This document shows, in pieces, positions 16,848 to 25,540 of a stretch of 56,012 bases of DNA; within the stretch, counting starts at the first letter, position 1, and the number at the start of each line of letters is the position of its first letter. The stretch comes from Streptomyces regalis (GTDB taxonomy: Bacteria > Actinomycetota > Actinomycetes > Streptomycetales > Streptomycetaceae), in assembly GCF_001509475.1 (NCBI RefSeq), contig NZ_LLZG01000394.1:1-56012 (forward strand), given 5' to 3'. A program made the position numbers and the translations under genes. Under the pieces are notes generated by a model. That model was not told where the DNA came from and searched no databases. It saw only the letters and a list, made by a program, of their open reading frames with translations.

Positions 16848-17945
16848 TTGACCTCCTTCATTGACTTCCGCGTGTTCTCGGGATTGATCAATTCGGTGGA
16901 TGGAGAAGGGAAACGAAGGTGTATCCGCGTGGTGTCCGTGCATTCTGCGTTTAAGTCTCTTTCTGTCGTCGATTTCAGGAGTGAGGTAGCGCGGATAGTT
17001 TCGGAGGAATGCCGCCGAAGTCATCCCCGCCACGTCGTCGTCTTTGCTCTCGACGGAATAAATGTGGAGTGCGCGGAGCGCCACTGGCGGACGGCGGAAA
17101 CATGCTGTGCACAGTCGGTATACCCGACCACCTCGTCCGCGTGCTGGCTCAGTGCCCTCAGCGGTCAGGATGTCGCCACGCACGGAGTGCCGGGCGTCGT
17201 CTTCTCCAATCCTGCGGAGAACGTCGGCCTGGTCAATGTCTTCCAATACCGGGGGCCCGGCCTGACGGAAGTCCCGGAGAACGTGTTCTCCGACGCCGCT
17301 CGGCTGGGATACAAGCCGATCAGCGTGCTGGGAGACATGGAGACCTACGACTCCGCCTGGCGGGACGCGCTGCTCTCCCACGCACAGCCGGTGTCCGGTC
17401 ACAGCTTCTTCACCGAGGACGGGGTGTACCGCCACCGTCCCCCCCGGTGAGATCGCCGACCGGGTCCGTGCCGCAGTGAGCGAAACGCTCGCCCGGCACG
17501 GGGCGAACCGGCCCCTGTTCCTCTGGTGCTACATCGAGGTGGACCAGCAGGTGCACCGCACCGGCTACAACGCCGAAGTCGGCACCTTCCTCGACGCACT
17601 CGAAGCCTTCGCACGGGAGCTGGCGTCCGGTCCCGCACTCGTCATCGCACACTAGGACCACGGCCTCGTACCCACCGTCCACGACGAGGGCCTTGAGTCC
17701 CTGCTGGACCGGCTCGGACGCCGGCACGGCTTCACCATGGGAGGTGCCGGCCGCACCTGCCCCCGACGGTCCGGCCGGTCGACGCCGACAATGTGTTCAC
17801 ACCGGGATCGCTCGCCCGGCGCCGGGTGGGCGACCTCCTCCTGGTCGCCGAGGGCGAATCTTTCCTCACCGATCCCGAATACCAATACGACCACGGTTCC
17901 TTCGCGCCGCAGGAAGTGTTTACCCCCTTCTCCTGGTGGCGTTGA
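16848..17945 (+). pseudogene. alkaline-phosphatase-superfamily phosphodiesterase, broken
   Basis: The first part encodes HVVVFALDGINVECAERHW, YPTTSSACWLSALSG and THGVPGVVFSNP, a layout typical of type I phosphodiesterase/nucleotide pyrophosphatase proteins with the metal-binding Asp and the TTSS nucleophile region. After about 17445 the frame changes (IADRVRAAVSETLARHG, LFLWCYIEVDQQVHRTG, LVIAH), and a TAG interrupts just before DHGLVPTVHD. A further shift near 17745 leads to the C-terminal QYDHGSFAPQEVFTPFSWW and a stop at 17945. With two frameshifts and one nonsense codon the gene is clearly dead, yet still recognisable. Confidence 0.7.
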
Positions 17946-17995
17946 GTCGATCCTTACCTTCCCCCTGTCCGCACCAAGGACGAAACGGAGCATCC

Positions 17996-18229
17996 ATGGA
18001 AGCCAGACCGTCGAGTGATCACGAAGAGTCCTTGCGTGTTTTTGATCTCTTGATGGAGCGCCAGGGAATCCGTGTGCCCACGGACCGTCGGCTCGGCGCC
18101 TTCGCCGTGCACCTCGAACTGAGCCAGATGGCCGAGCGGCTCCGTGTGGAACGTCCCGCCGAGAGCGAACCCTCGAACGTCTTTACCCTGACGGCCCTGC
18201 TGCGGGAAGCCGATTCGAATGCCTCGTGA
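17996..18229 (+). CDS. small AtzG-like (DUF4089-like) protein
   Basis: A 77-residue acidic protein from ATG 17996, overlapping the start of the amidase pseudogene by eleven bases. It is all-helical in appearance (ESLRVFDLLMERQGI, LGAFAVHLELSQMAERLRV) and ends with VFTLTALLREAD. Size, position and pattern resemble the small AtzG-type subunit that pairs with AtzE-like amidases. This assignment is from memory of the family and is moderate. Because the amidase next door is frameshifted, this gene is probably without a partner. Confidence 0.5.
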   Translation: MEARPSSDHEESLRVFDLLMERQGIRVPTDRRLGAFAVHLELSQMAERLRVERPAESEPSNVFTLTALLREADSNAS

Positions 18230-19710
18230 AGCCAACGCGGCGCGTCCGCTGCACGAACTGTCCGTCGCCGAGGCGGGGGGCGGGCCCTGCGTGCCGGTGA
18301 GCTCACCTCCACGGCGCTCACACGCCACTTCCTCGACCGGATCGCCGCCATCGACGACCGATTGCACGCGTTCATCCGGGTCACCGAGGAGCAGGCGCTG
18401 ACGGACGCGGCGCGAGCGGACGCAGAACTGGGATCCGGCACCGACCTGGGCCCCCTGCACGGAATCCCGTATGCGCTCAAGGACATCATCGACGTCGCGG
18501 GCGTTCCGACGACGTGCAACTCCCGGCTGTGCCTGGACAACGTCCCGGCCCGTGACGCGGAAGTCCAGGCGCGACTGCGGGCAGCGGGCGGCGTACTCCT
18601 CGGCAAGGTGGGCACGGTGGAGTTCGCCCTGGGCGGGCCCGGCTTCGACCTGCCCTTCCCTCCTCCGCGTAACCCGTGGAATCCCGACCACTTCACCGGC
18701 GGTTCGTCCGCCGGTAGCGGCTCCGCGGTGGGCGGCGGGCTGACCCGGATCGCCCTGGGCTCCGACACCGGCGGTTCGATACGATCTCCCGCCGCCAACT
18801 GCGGCGCCGTGGGCATCAGGCCAACCTACGGTCTGGTGTCGCGACGCGGTGTCTACCCCCTGTCGTACGCCCTCGACCACGTCGGCACCTCGCCTGGAAC
18901 GTCGAAGACGCCGCGCTGACTCTCGGCGTCATCGCCGGGTACGACGCCGAGGACCCGAGTAGTGTCGAGGTGCCCGTGCCGGACTACACGGCCGGAATGG
19001 GCGAGGGGATCGAGGGCCTGCAACTCGGGTACGCCCGAGATCTCTTCGCCGACGTCCCCGGCGTGTCACCGGAAGTGGTCGAGCTCATGGACGCCTCTGC
19101 CCAGCAACTGGCCGCTCTGGGAGCGGTCGTCGAAGAGGTCAAGTTGCCCGACTTCGAGCTCTTCAAGGCGTGCGGCCGCCTCATCATGACCGCCGAGGCG
19201 TACGCCATCCACGAAGACGCCCTGCGCGAGCGACCGTACGACTTCGGGCGCTACACCTACCAGCGCATCGTCGGCGCGGCCACGCTCTCCGCCGCCGACC
19301 TCATCCAGGCATTCCGGTTGCGCCAAGAACTCACCGTGGCGCTCAATCGGGAGCTCCTCGGCCGCTACGACGCCCTGTTCACTACAGTCGCCCTGGCACC
19401 ACCGGCTCACTTCGACGAGTTCCCCCTCGACTGGCCGCCGCCGAGTCTCACCGTGGCGGTGCAGACGGTGCCGTTCAACGTGACGGGCAACCCGGCGCTG
19501 GTCGTACCCGCCGGATTCTCCGCCTCCGGGCTGCCGTTCGGGCTACAGATCGTGGGCCGGGCCTTCGACGAGGCAGGCGTCCTGCGCATCGGCGCCGCGA
19601 TCGACGCCATCCTGAGCGTCACCGAGGGACGCGGTGGCACGTTCGCCGACAGCCCGGACCCGGCCGACCCCCTGCGCCTCGCCTACACGCCCAGCGGACA
19701 TGAGCCCGCG
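18219..19710 (+). pseudogene. amidase-signature hydrolase, frameshifted
   Basis: The locus covers the whole amidase-signature domain in three frames. The start is at 18219. A shift near 18280 leads into LTRHFLDRIAAIDDRLHAFI, then GIPYALKDIIDVAG (catalytic Lys), GGSSAGSGSAVGGG and GSDTGGSIRSPAANCG (catalytic Ser-cisSer region). A second shift near 18895 restores AWNVEDAALTLGVIAGYDAED and the C-terminal part to FGLQIVGRAFDEAGVLRIGA. All catalytic residues are present, so the decay looks recent. The neighbouring small gene suggests an AtzE/biuret- or urea-derivative-type amidase. Confidence 0.8.
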
Positions 19711-19789
19711 GTGATCGTACCCATGAGCCCCAGCGGGATGTTCACGCACAGCCGGGCGGAGAACCGCAAGGCGGAGGACAGCTCAGGGG

Positions 19790-20430
19790 TTGGCCACGGC
19801 TCGCTGGAGCACGAGCCGATCTTCCTCACCCACGACGCGGTCCGCACCCTGCGCCGGCGTGTCGGCCGACGCGCCGTGCTGCCGACGGGGGAGACCCGCC
19901 AACTGGACTTCGGGACGCAAGTGTTCCCGCTCGTCGTGCAGGAGATGGCCCACGTCTACCAGCGCGTTCAGCTCGGGCACGACTTCGCCGCCGAAGCCAA
20001 GCGAGCCACCCTCCCGGCCTATCGGGCCTTCCTGCTGAATCCGCCCTCGAACCGCGACATGGCATCGCCGTGCTGCCGGCACCCCTGGAGCGGTGTTTCA
20101 ACGCCTGGGTCGAGCAAAGCCGGGCCCGGGAGGAGCAGCGCTTCTCGTGGATCGAGCACTTCGAACCGGTCGGGTCGGAAGCCGTCCACGACGGCCCGGC
20201 GTGGGCAGCGGCCCTGACCGCCCACATGCGCTTCGATCATCAGCGGGCCGCGGTGGGCAACCTGGCAGATCCGGTGAAGGCCATGTGTGACGGCGTGTGG
20301 CGCGACCTCAGGTCCGTACTGTCCGCGATCGTCGACTTCGGCGGGCTCACCGCCGAATCCCACCGCCAGTTCCTCGGCAGCTACCTGCGGTACTACGCGC
20401 GGATCGGACACAGACGGAGGGAAGACGTCG
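19790..20430 (+). pseudogene. C-terminal fragment of an FAD/NAD(P)-binding protein
   Basis: The frame of the amidase C-terminus runs on into unrelated sequence: FLTHDAVRTLRRRVGRRAVL, DFGTQVFPLVVQEMAHVYQR, and after a shift near 20055 AWVEQSRAREEQRFSWIEHF, DHQRAAVGNLADPVKAMCDG and LRSVLSAIVDFGGLTAESHR. These resemble the C-terminal domain of actinobacterial FAD/NAD(P)-binding oxidoreductases. The N-terminal dinucleotide fold is missing. A deletion probably fused the two gene remnants. Confidence 0.55.
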
Positions 20431-20817
20431 GCTGTTGCGATCAGGTGAGGCGTGCTCGCGATGGATCTTCCCATGCGACGACTGAGTCGCCTGCCGAATC
20501 CTTCTGCGCCCGCGCCCCTGCTCTTCAGTACGCCCCCCGATCTGGTGCCTGCCAGGCGGGGGGCTTTCGGCGTTTGACCCTCGATTCCTGCGGGCTTTCG
20601 GGCGGGGAGTCTGTGATTCGCACAGTCGCCAGCGAGTCGGGCTGCTGCCGAGTACGCTGTGGGCAGGTTCGTGATTGTGATCTCGGCGTCTCTGACGCAC
20701 GTAGGCGGTGGTGACGCACGTATGACGCACGAAGCTTCTCGTGGGGCCTGGAATGGGTTAGAAAACCGCCTCTGACCTGCATGTTGTCTGGAGCAGGCCA
20801 AATTGCACATCTTCCCG
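20431..20817. other. non-coding stretch leading into micro-ORF copy 2
   Basis: No convincing coding frame. An inverted repeat (GCCCGCCCGA-like words around 20535-20605) and a string of TGACGCACG words near 20692-20730 are visible. From 20757 the sequence resembles the leader of micro-ORF copy 1, with GAAAAC, CTGACCTGCATGTT and TCTGG. Confidence 0.4.
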
Positions 20818-20874
20818 ATGACGCATCACGTGGAGTGTGTTGCCATCCTTGAGCCGGTAGTGAAGGGCTCCTGA
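20818..20874 (+). CDS. conserved 18-codon micro-ORF, copy 2
   Basis: ATG 20818 to TGA 20872-20874, encoding MTHHVECVAILEPVVKGS. Compared with copy 3 at 29018 there are 13 changed codons, and in eleven the only change is at the third position. The stop codon is embedded in the first arm of a hairpin (20871-20897). A leader of about 60 bases is shared with copy 1. No Shine-Dalgarno is obvious. Confidence 0.5.
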   Translation: MTHHVECVAILEPVVKGS

Positions 20875-20897
20875 CCTGCGCTTTTGCGTCAGGTCAG
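20871..20897 (+). terminator. hairpin at the micro-ORF stop
   Basis: CTGACCTG (20871-20878) pairs perfectly with CAGGTCAG (20890-20897). Inside, CGC pairs with GCG around a TTTT loop. The structure overlaps the stop codon of micro-ORF copy 2, so it may be a terminator or a recombination/processing signal. Copy 1 keeps CTGACCTG but not a perfect second arm. Confidence 0.5.
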
Positions 20898-21122
20898 TGA
20901 GATCGCCCGCCCGGCATGGTCCGGATCCTGGTCCACGGTCGACCTGCCGGTCTGAGCCGCCGGCGATACGTGTCCTGGCAGGACCTGGTTCTTGTCGTGG
21001 ACGCGGTCGACAGCGCGGCTCTCATCGCCGAGGCGGCGGTGTGATGCAGCGCCGCACCGAACGCGGCGATCTGCTGGAACTGCCGCCCGGCGTCCACGGA
21101 ATCGAGCTCCCGGGGTTCGGCG
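20898..21122. other. spacer upstream of the GT87 gene end, nothing certain
   Basis: Short plus-strand frames such as one beginning MVRILVHGRPAGLSRRRYVS at 20916 and one from about 21045 (LLELPPGVHGIELPGFG) look protein-like but match nothing I recognise and have no ribosome-binding site. They may be gene fragments. Confidence 0.3.
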
Positions 21123-22595
21123 TCACCGAGTCGAGGCAGCATCGTGAGCCGGTGTTCGGCACGGTCGCGAAGGCGCAGGCGGCCGAGTTCCACCGTCGCA
21201 CCAGTGGCAACCCCCGGATCCGGGCTCGCAGGGCACCGGGCGCTTCCGGGCGGAGCGGGTGCGGACGGCCGCACCGGCCAGCACGGCCAGCGCCGCAGCC
21301 CCGTATGACAGCGACTGCAGGGAGGCGTGGTTGCCCCACGGCTCGCCGCCGATGTAGAGGACGGCTCCTGCGGCGGGGACGGCCAGCCACTCCCAGCGGC
21401 CGTCCAGCGCGACGAGGGCGACGACGAGGAGGGCGTACCAGGAGTAGGCGGGCGAGGTGAGCAGCAGGGCGGTGCCGGTGACGAGCAGGGCGCCGCTCCA
21501 AGGCCGGGCCGGGTCGCCGTGCCGGAGCACGTACAGGGCGGTGAGCAGCAGCACGACAGCGGCGGCCGGGCCCGCTGCCGGGTCGGGCAGGACGAGGCGC
21601 AGCAGGGCGAAGCGGCGGACGTTGCCCGACTGGTAGCCCTCCTCGTGGAGATAGCCGGGCAGGTAGCCCAGTACGCCGGCGCCGGAGGCGAGGACGTACG
21701 GCAGGTAGGCGAACGCGATGACGGCGACGGCGGGCAGCACCACGCGCACTGCCTGGCGGGGGCGGAGCCCGGACAGGGCGCCCGGCAGGGCCAGGACCGG
21801 GTACAGCTTCACGGCGATGGCCGCGCCGAGCAGTGCGCCGCGCCGGGTGCCGGCGGCCGTGCCGAGGGCGAGGACGGTCAGCAGCACGCCCAGGGCGTCG
21901 ACATGGGCGTTGTTGACCGCCTCGACGGGGACGGCCGGGCACCAGGCCCACAGCGCGGCCGCACGCGGGTCACGGCCGCGTCGCCGCAGTACGACGAGCA
22001 GTGCGACCGTGGTGCCCATGGCCAGGGTGGCGCCGCCGGCCTGCAGCGCCTTGTGCCGGCTGCCGTCCGGGGACAGTTCGTGCACGGCGGCGAACCAGCC
22101 CTCGGCGACCGGCGGGTAGATGGTGTGGACGGCGGGGCGGTTGATCCGGGTGCATACGCCGTCCGCGACATACAGTTTCAGTTTCTCCACCAGGGCCGGG
22201 TCCTGGCAGGCGCTCTGCGGCGGGAAGAGCCAGGTCTCGCGAAGCCGCGTCAGTTCCGGGGCCACGGGCGGGTGGTCGTAGGGGGAGAACCCGGCCGTCT
22301 GCACCTTGCCGTCCCAGGCGTAGCGGAACATGTCGGTGCTGGTGCCGGGTGGTGCGGTCAGGCCCGCGATCGCGACGGCCGCTCCGCCGGTCAGGACCAG
22401 CGCGGTCGCGGCGCGGACCGGCACCTTGCGCACGGTCCGGGCGGCGGCCGCGAACAGCGCCCAGGCGATGCCGTTCCAGAGCAGGATACGTCCGCGGTCC
22501 TCGAGCATGCCGTCGGTGCGGACGGCGGTGACGACGGAAGCGGTCAGCCCGGCGAGCAGGGCGGCGGTGACGACAGTGGGGATACGGATGCGCAC
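21123..22595 (-). CDS. GT87-like polyprenyl-phosphate mannosyltransferase
   Basis: A 490-residue multi-pass membrane protein with roughly ten hydrophobic helices. The luminal loop DMFRYAWDGKVQTAGFSPYD after the second or third helix, and the VKLYPVLALPGALSG stretch, are hallmarks of GT87/DUF2029 glycosyltransferases (PimE/MptA-like). These use polyprenyl-phosphate sugars on the outer face of the membrane. The last 40 residues are Pro/Cys/Arg-rich and unlike the family, which suggests that the original C-terminus was replaced by a frameshift or junction. A methyltransferase lies upstream on the same strand. The acceptor is not known. Confidence 0.7.
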   Translation of the reverse strand: MRIRIPTVVTAALLAGLTASVVTAVRTDGMLEDRGRILLWNGIAWALFAAAARTVRKVPVRAATALVLTGGAAVAIAGLTAPPGTSTDMFRYAWDGKVQTAGFSPYDHPPVAPELTRLRETWLFPPQSACQDPALVEKLKLYVADGVCTRINRPAVHTIYPPVAEGWFAAVHELSPDGSRHKALQAGGATLAMGTTVALLVVLRRRGRDPRAAALWAWCPAVPVEAVNNAHVDALGVLLTVLALGTAAGTRRGALLGAAIAVKLYPVLALPGALSGLRPRQAVRVVLPAVAVIAFAYLPYVLASGAGVLGYLPGYLHEEGYQSGNVRRFALLRLVLPDPAAGPAAAVVLLLTALYVLRHGDPARPWSGALLVTGTALLLTSPAYSWYALLVVALVALDGRWEWLAVPAAGAVLYIGGEPWGNHASLQSLSYGAAALAVLAGAAVRTRSARKRPVPCEPGSGGCHWCDGGTRPPAPSRPCRTPAHDAASTR

Positions 22596-22686
22596 ACCGC
22601 CACCGTGACAGTCCGCGGTCCCCGAGATGTCGCGCTGGGCCGAACGTCCGAGTTTCGTAATGTGCCGAGTCCGCCGGCCGAACGGC

Positions 22687-23331
22687 TCAGAGGCGTCGCA
22701 TCAGTATCGCGGTGAACTGCTGGGAGGTGCCCCACGGTGTGAGGTGTTCTTCACCTGCGGTGTCGACGAGTTGGTAGCCGGGGAACTGGTCGGCGAGTTC
22801 GGCGTGGGTGTAGCGGACGATCGGGAGGCCGCTGCAGGTGGTCGGGCCGTCCGGACCGAACGTCGCCACGACGAGCCATCCGCCCGGTCGCAGCGAGCGT
22901 TCCAGCGAGGCGAGGTAGTCGGCGCGTTCGTCGGGCTCGGTGAGGAAGTGGTAGACGGCCCGGTCGTGCCACAGCGCGTACTGGCGTCCCATGCGCAGAT
23001 CGAGCACGTCGGCCACGGTGAGGACGACGTCCGCGCCCGCCGGACCGAGCCGGTCGCGGACGGTCTGCAGGGCGGTGGTCGACAGGTCGACCGCCGACAG
23101 GTCGCGGTAGCCGCGTTCGAGGAGGTGGTCCACGAGCGTCGACCAGCCGGCACCCACGTCGATGATGGGCTCGTCGAGGCCGAGCCCGGCCTTGTCGACC
23201 AGCCCCAGGGAGAGTCCCGGTACCGACTGCCACCAGGAGACTCCGTCGATGTCCTTGCTGTGGTGGACGCCCTCCCAGAACTCCGTCCGGGTCGCTGCGT
23301 CGTCGGGGCGCGGGATGCCGTGGTCCGTCAT
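22687..23331 (-). CDS. class I SAM-dependent methyltransferase
   Basis: A 214-residue protein starting at ATG 23331. The SAM-binding motif I is PIIDVGAGWSTLVDHLLERG, followed by motif II LSAVDLSTTALQTVRDRLG, motif III VLTVADVLDLRM and a post-motif LWHDRAVYHFLTEPDERADY. This order is like small-molecule and tellurite-resistance-type methyltransferases. It is divergent from the radical SAM gene with about 110 bases between them, so the two could be co-regulated. A role in methylating a metalloid or a thiol/selenol metabolite is possible but is inference only. Confidence 0.82.
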   Translation of the reverse strand: MTDHGIPRPDDAATRTEFWEGVHHSKDIDGVSWWQSVPGLSLGLVDKAGLGLDEPIIDVGAGWSTLVDHLLERGYRDLSAVDLSTTALQTVRDRLGPAGADVVLTVADVLDLRMGRQYALWHDRAVYHFLTEPDERADYLASLERSLRPGGWLVVATFGPDGPTTCSGLPIVRYTHAELADQFPGYQLVDTAGEEHLTPWGTSQQFTAILMRRL

Positions 23332-23445
23332 GGTGGTGACGGTAGTCCCGGTGGCTCGGGCCCGGCAGTGCGGGGAGGCGGCGTCATGGTTCCGTAAGGA
23401 GCGATCCCCTCCTCGCCGTGCCTGGTCGTGGCTACGGTGACCGCC

Positions 23446-24543
23446 ATGGTCGAACGGAAACATCCCGATCCGGCGCCGACTCCACTCGGCGAGGTCCAGG
23501 CGCTGGTCGACGGCGGCGACATGGACTGCGGCAGCGGTCTGCTGCTGCTGATCACACGGGCGATGAGGCGGCTGGAACCGGGGCAACTGCTCGGTGTGCG
23601 CAGCGCGGAGGCGAGTGTCGTCACCGATCTGCCGGCCTGGGCCGACCTGGTCGGGCACGACGTCGTCGCCGAGGTCGCCGAGTCGGCCACGGGCCCGTGG
23701 TGGTTCGCCGTGAGCAAGGCCGGCGGGTCCGCCGAGGCGGTCACGGTCTTCACCCGGGGCGAGCGGACGCCGGTGGGCCGACGGCTGTGGCTCTACACGA
23801 ACTTCGACTGCAACCTCGCCTGCGGGTACTGCTGCGCCGAGTCCTCGCCCAAGGCCGCGGCCCGGCGTTTCGACCCGGCTGTGGCCACCGCGGTGTTCGA
23901 GGAGTTCGCGGCCCAGGACGGCAGGGAGGTGTTCTTCACCGGCGGCGAGCCGTTCATGCATCCGCAGCTCGGTGCCCTGATCGCGGCGGCGGCCGGTCTG
24001 GAGCGCACCGTACTGACCAACGGGATGATCTTCGCCAGGGGCACCCGCCGGGAAACCCTGGAGAAGCTGGACCGCGACGTGGTGCTCCAGATCAGCCTCG
24101 ACTCGGCCACACCCGAGCTGCACGACCGGCAGCGAGGTGCGGGGTCGTGGACGCGAGCGCTCGACGGGATCTCGCTGGCCCGTTCGCTCGGGTTCCGGGT
24201 ACGGGTGGCCGCCACGCTCTACGACGAGGACCCCCAGGGCGTGGACGCGCTGAATCGGCGCCTCGACGACGCCGGTATCGCCGCAGCGGACCGGATCATC
24301 CGGCCGGTGGCCCATGAGGGCTTCGCCGACCAGGGAGTGCATGTCTCCCTCGACACTCTGGAGCCGGAGCCGACGCTCACCGCGGACGGCGCCTGGTGGC
24401 ACCCGGTGGCGGTCACCGACCCGCATCTGCGGATCGCCGACGCCCCGCTGCCGCTCGCCGAGGTCTTCGGCGTCGTACGAGACACACTCGCCGTCCAGGA
24501 CGCCGCCGCCCGGTCGGGGCGTGAGGTCTTCCGCTGTGCCTGA
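23446..24543 (+). CDS. TusA-like domain fused to a radical SAM domain
   Basis: A 365-residue protein; ATG 23446 chosen, GTG 23428 is in frame. Residues 15-92 look like a TusA/SirA sulfur-carrier domain. A single conserved cysteine C28 is in DCGSG where TusA has CPxP, followed by LEPGQLLGVRSAEASVVTDL and a C-terminal GPWWFAVSKAG strand. Residues 115-330 are a radical SAM domain with CNLACGYC (C122, C126, C129 for the 4Fe-4S cluster) and FFTGGEPFMHPQ for SAM binding. A second cluster domain is not evident, although the protein ends in C364-A. It heads an operon with a DoxX-like membrane protein and a PhnD-type importer, so it may act on sulfur or selenium delivered by TusA-like persulfide chemistry. 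The substrate is unknown. Confidence 0.8.
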   Translation: MVERKHPDPAPTPLGEVQALVDGGDMDCGSGLLLLITRAMRRLEPGQLLGVRSAEASVVTDLPAWADLVGHDVVAEVAESATGPWWFAVSKAGGSAEAVTVFTRGERTPVGRRLWLYTNFDCNLACGYCCAESSPKAAARRFDPAVATAVFEEFAAQDGREVFFTGGEPFMHPQLGALIAAAAGLERTVLTNGMIFARGTRRETLEKLDRDVVLQISLDSATPELHDRQRGAGSWTRALDGISLARSLGFRVRVAATLYDEDPQGVDALNRRLDDAGIAAADRIIRPVAHEGFADQGVHVSLDTLEPEPTLTADGAWWHPVAVTDPHLRIADAPLPLAEVFGVVRDTLAVQDAAARSGREVFRCA

Positions 24544-24555
24544 GGGAGCATCCGT

Positions 24556-25479
24556 ATGCAAGCGAGTATGAGCGGGGCCGCGACGTCCGGGGTGGCGGCT
24601 GTCCGATGGCTCTTCGCCCCCGCCACTGACCAGGTTCCTCGCGGACAGGCGGGCGGCGCGGCCTTCCTGCGGGTGCTGCTCGGCCTGATGTGGCTGCACA
24701 ACGTGGCGTGGAAGGTTCCCCCGGACTTCGGGGACGCCGACGGGGGGCTCTACAAGTGGGCGGCCTTCGCCGTGAGCCACCCGGTGTTCCCGCCGTACAG
24801 CTGGGTCGTGGAGAAGGCCGTCCTGCCGGGCATCGAGGTCTTCGGCTGGGGAGTGCTGATCGCCGAGAGCGCCTTGGCGGTGCTGCTGCTGACCGGTGCC
24901 TGGGTGCGGGTGGCGGCGGCTCTCGGTGTGGGCATGTCGCTGTCCATCGGGCTCTCGGTCGCTGCCGCCCCGCACGAATGGCCGTGGGCGTACTGGCTGA
25001 TGATCGGTGCCCATGTGGCGATCCTGTTCTCCTCGGCCGGGCGGGCGTTCGCCGTCGACGCGCTGCGGTCCGGGGTGGGCTCCGCCCGCAGGCTCGGCCG
25101 GACCTGGGGCGCGATCGTGGTGGTCCTCGGCGGTGTCGCCGTACTGGGCTCGGCCGGAGACGACGCTCTCGCCGCCCGCGGCCACGACATGAAGGCCTGG
25201 GACCTGATGATCAGCGTCGGCCGCTACAACCTCGTCGGCAGCCTGGTGCTCGTGCTGATCGGCGTCCTGCTGCTGGCGGGTGCCCTCAGCCGCAGCGCCC
25301 TGCTGTGCCGGGCCGCGGCGGCCGTCGGCGCACTGGCCGCACTGTCCCTGTTCGCCCAGGTCGGCTTCACCGACCCGCTCCTCGGCGGCACCGGGACCTC
25401 GGCGGCGTTTCTGCTGTCCGTCGCCCTGGTCGCCGCGACGGTCGCGAGTGCCCCGGACCAGGCGCCGCCACGCGAGTGA
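24556..25479 (+). CDS. DoxX-like integral membrane protein
   Basis: A 307-residue membrane protein twelve bases after the radical SAM gene. It begins with FLRVLLGLMWLHNVAWKVPP, the usual DoxX-type first helix with WKxP. Several further helices follow, including VLIAESALAVLLLTGAWVRV and YWLMIGAHVAILFSSAGRAF. The second half, with four more helices, goes beyond the usual 130-150-residue DoxX core and may be an added membrane domain. DoxX-like proteins often accompany sulfur or redox modules. Here the gene sits between the TusA-radical SAM fusion and the importer genes. Confidence 0.65.
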   Translation: MQASMSGAATSGVAAVRWLFAPATDQVPRGQAGGAAFLRVLLGLMWLHNVAWKVPPDFGDADGGLYKWAAFAVSHPVFPPYSWVVEKAVLPGIEVFGWGVLIAESALAVLLLTGAWVRVAAALGVGMSLSIGLSVAAAPHEWPWAYWLMIGAHVAILFSSAGRAFAVDALRSGVGSARRLGRTWGAIVVVLGGVAVLGSAGDDALAARGHDMKAWDLMISVGRYNLVGSLVLVLIGVLLLAGALSRSALLCRAAAAVGALAALSLFAQVGFTDPLLGGTGTSAAFLLSVALVAATVASAPDQAPPRE

Positions 25480-25540
25480 AACCGACGACGACCCGACGAC
25501 GACCCACCCGGCCGGCCACGTTCGCACAGAGGAAGTACCC

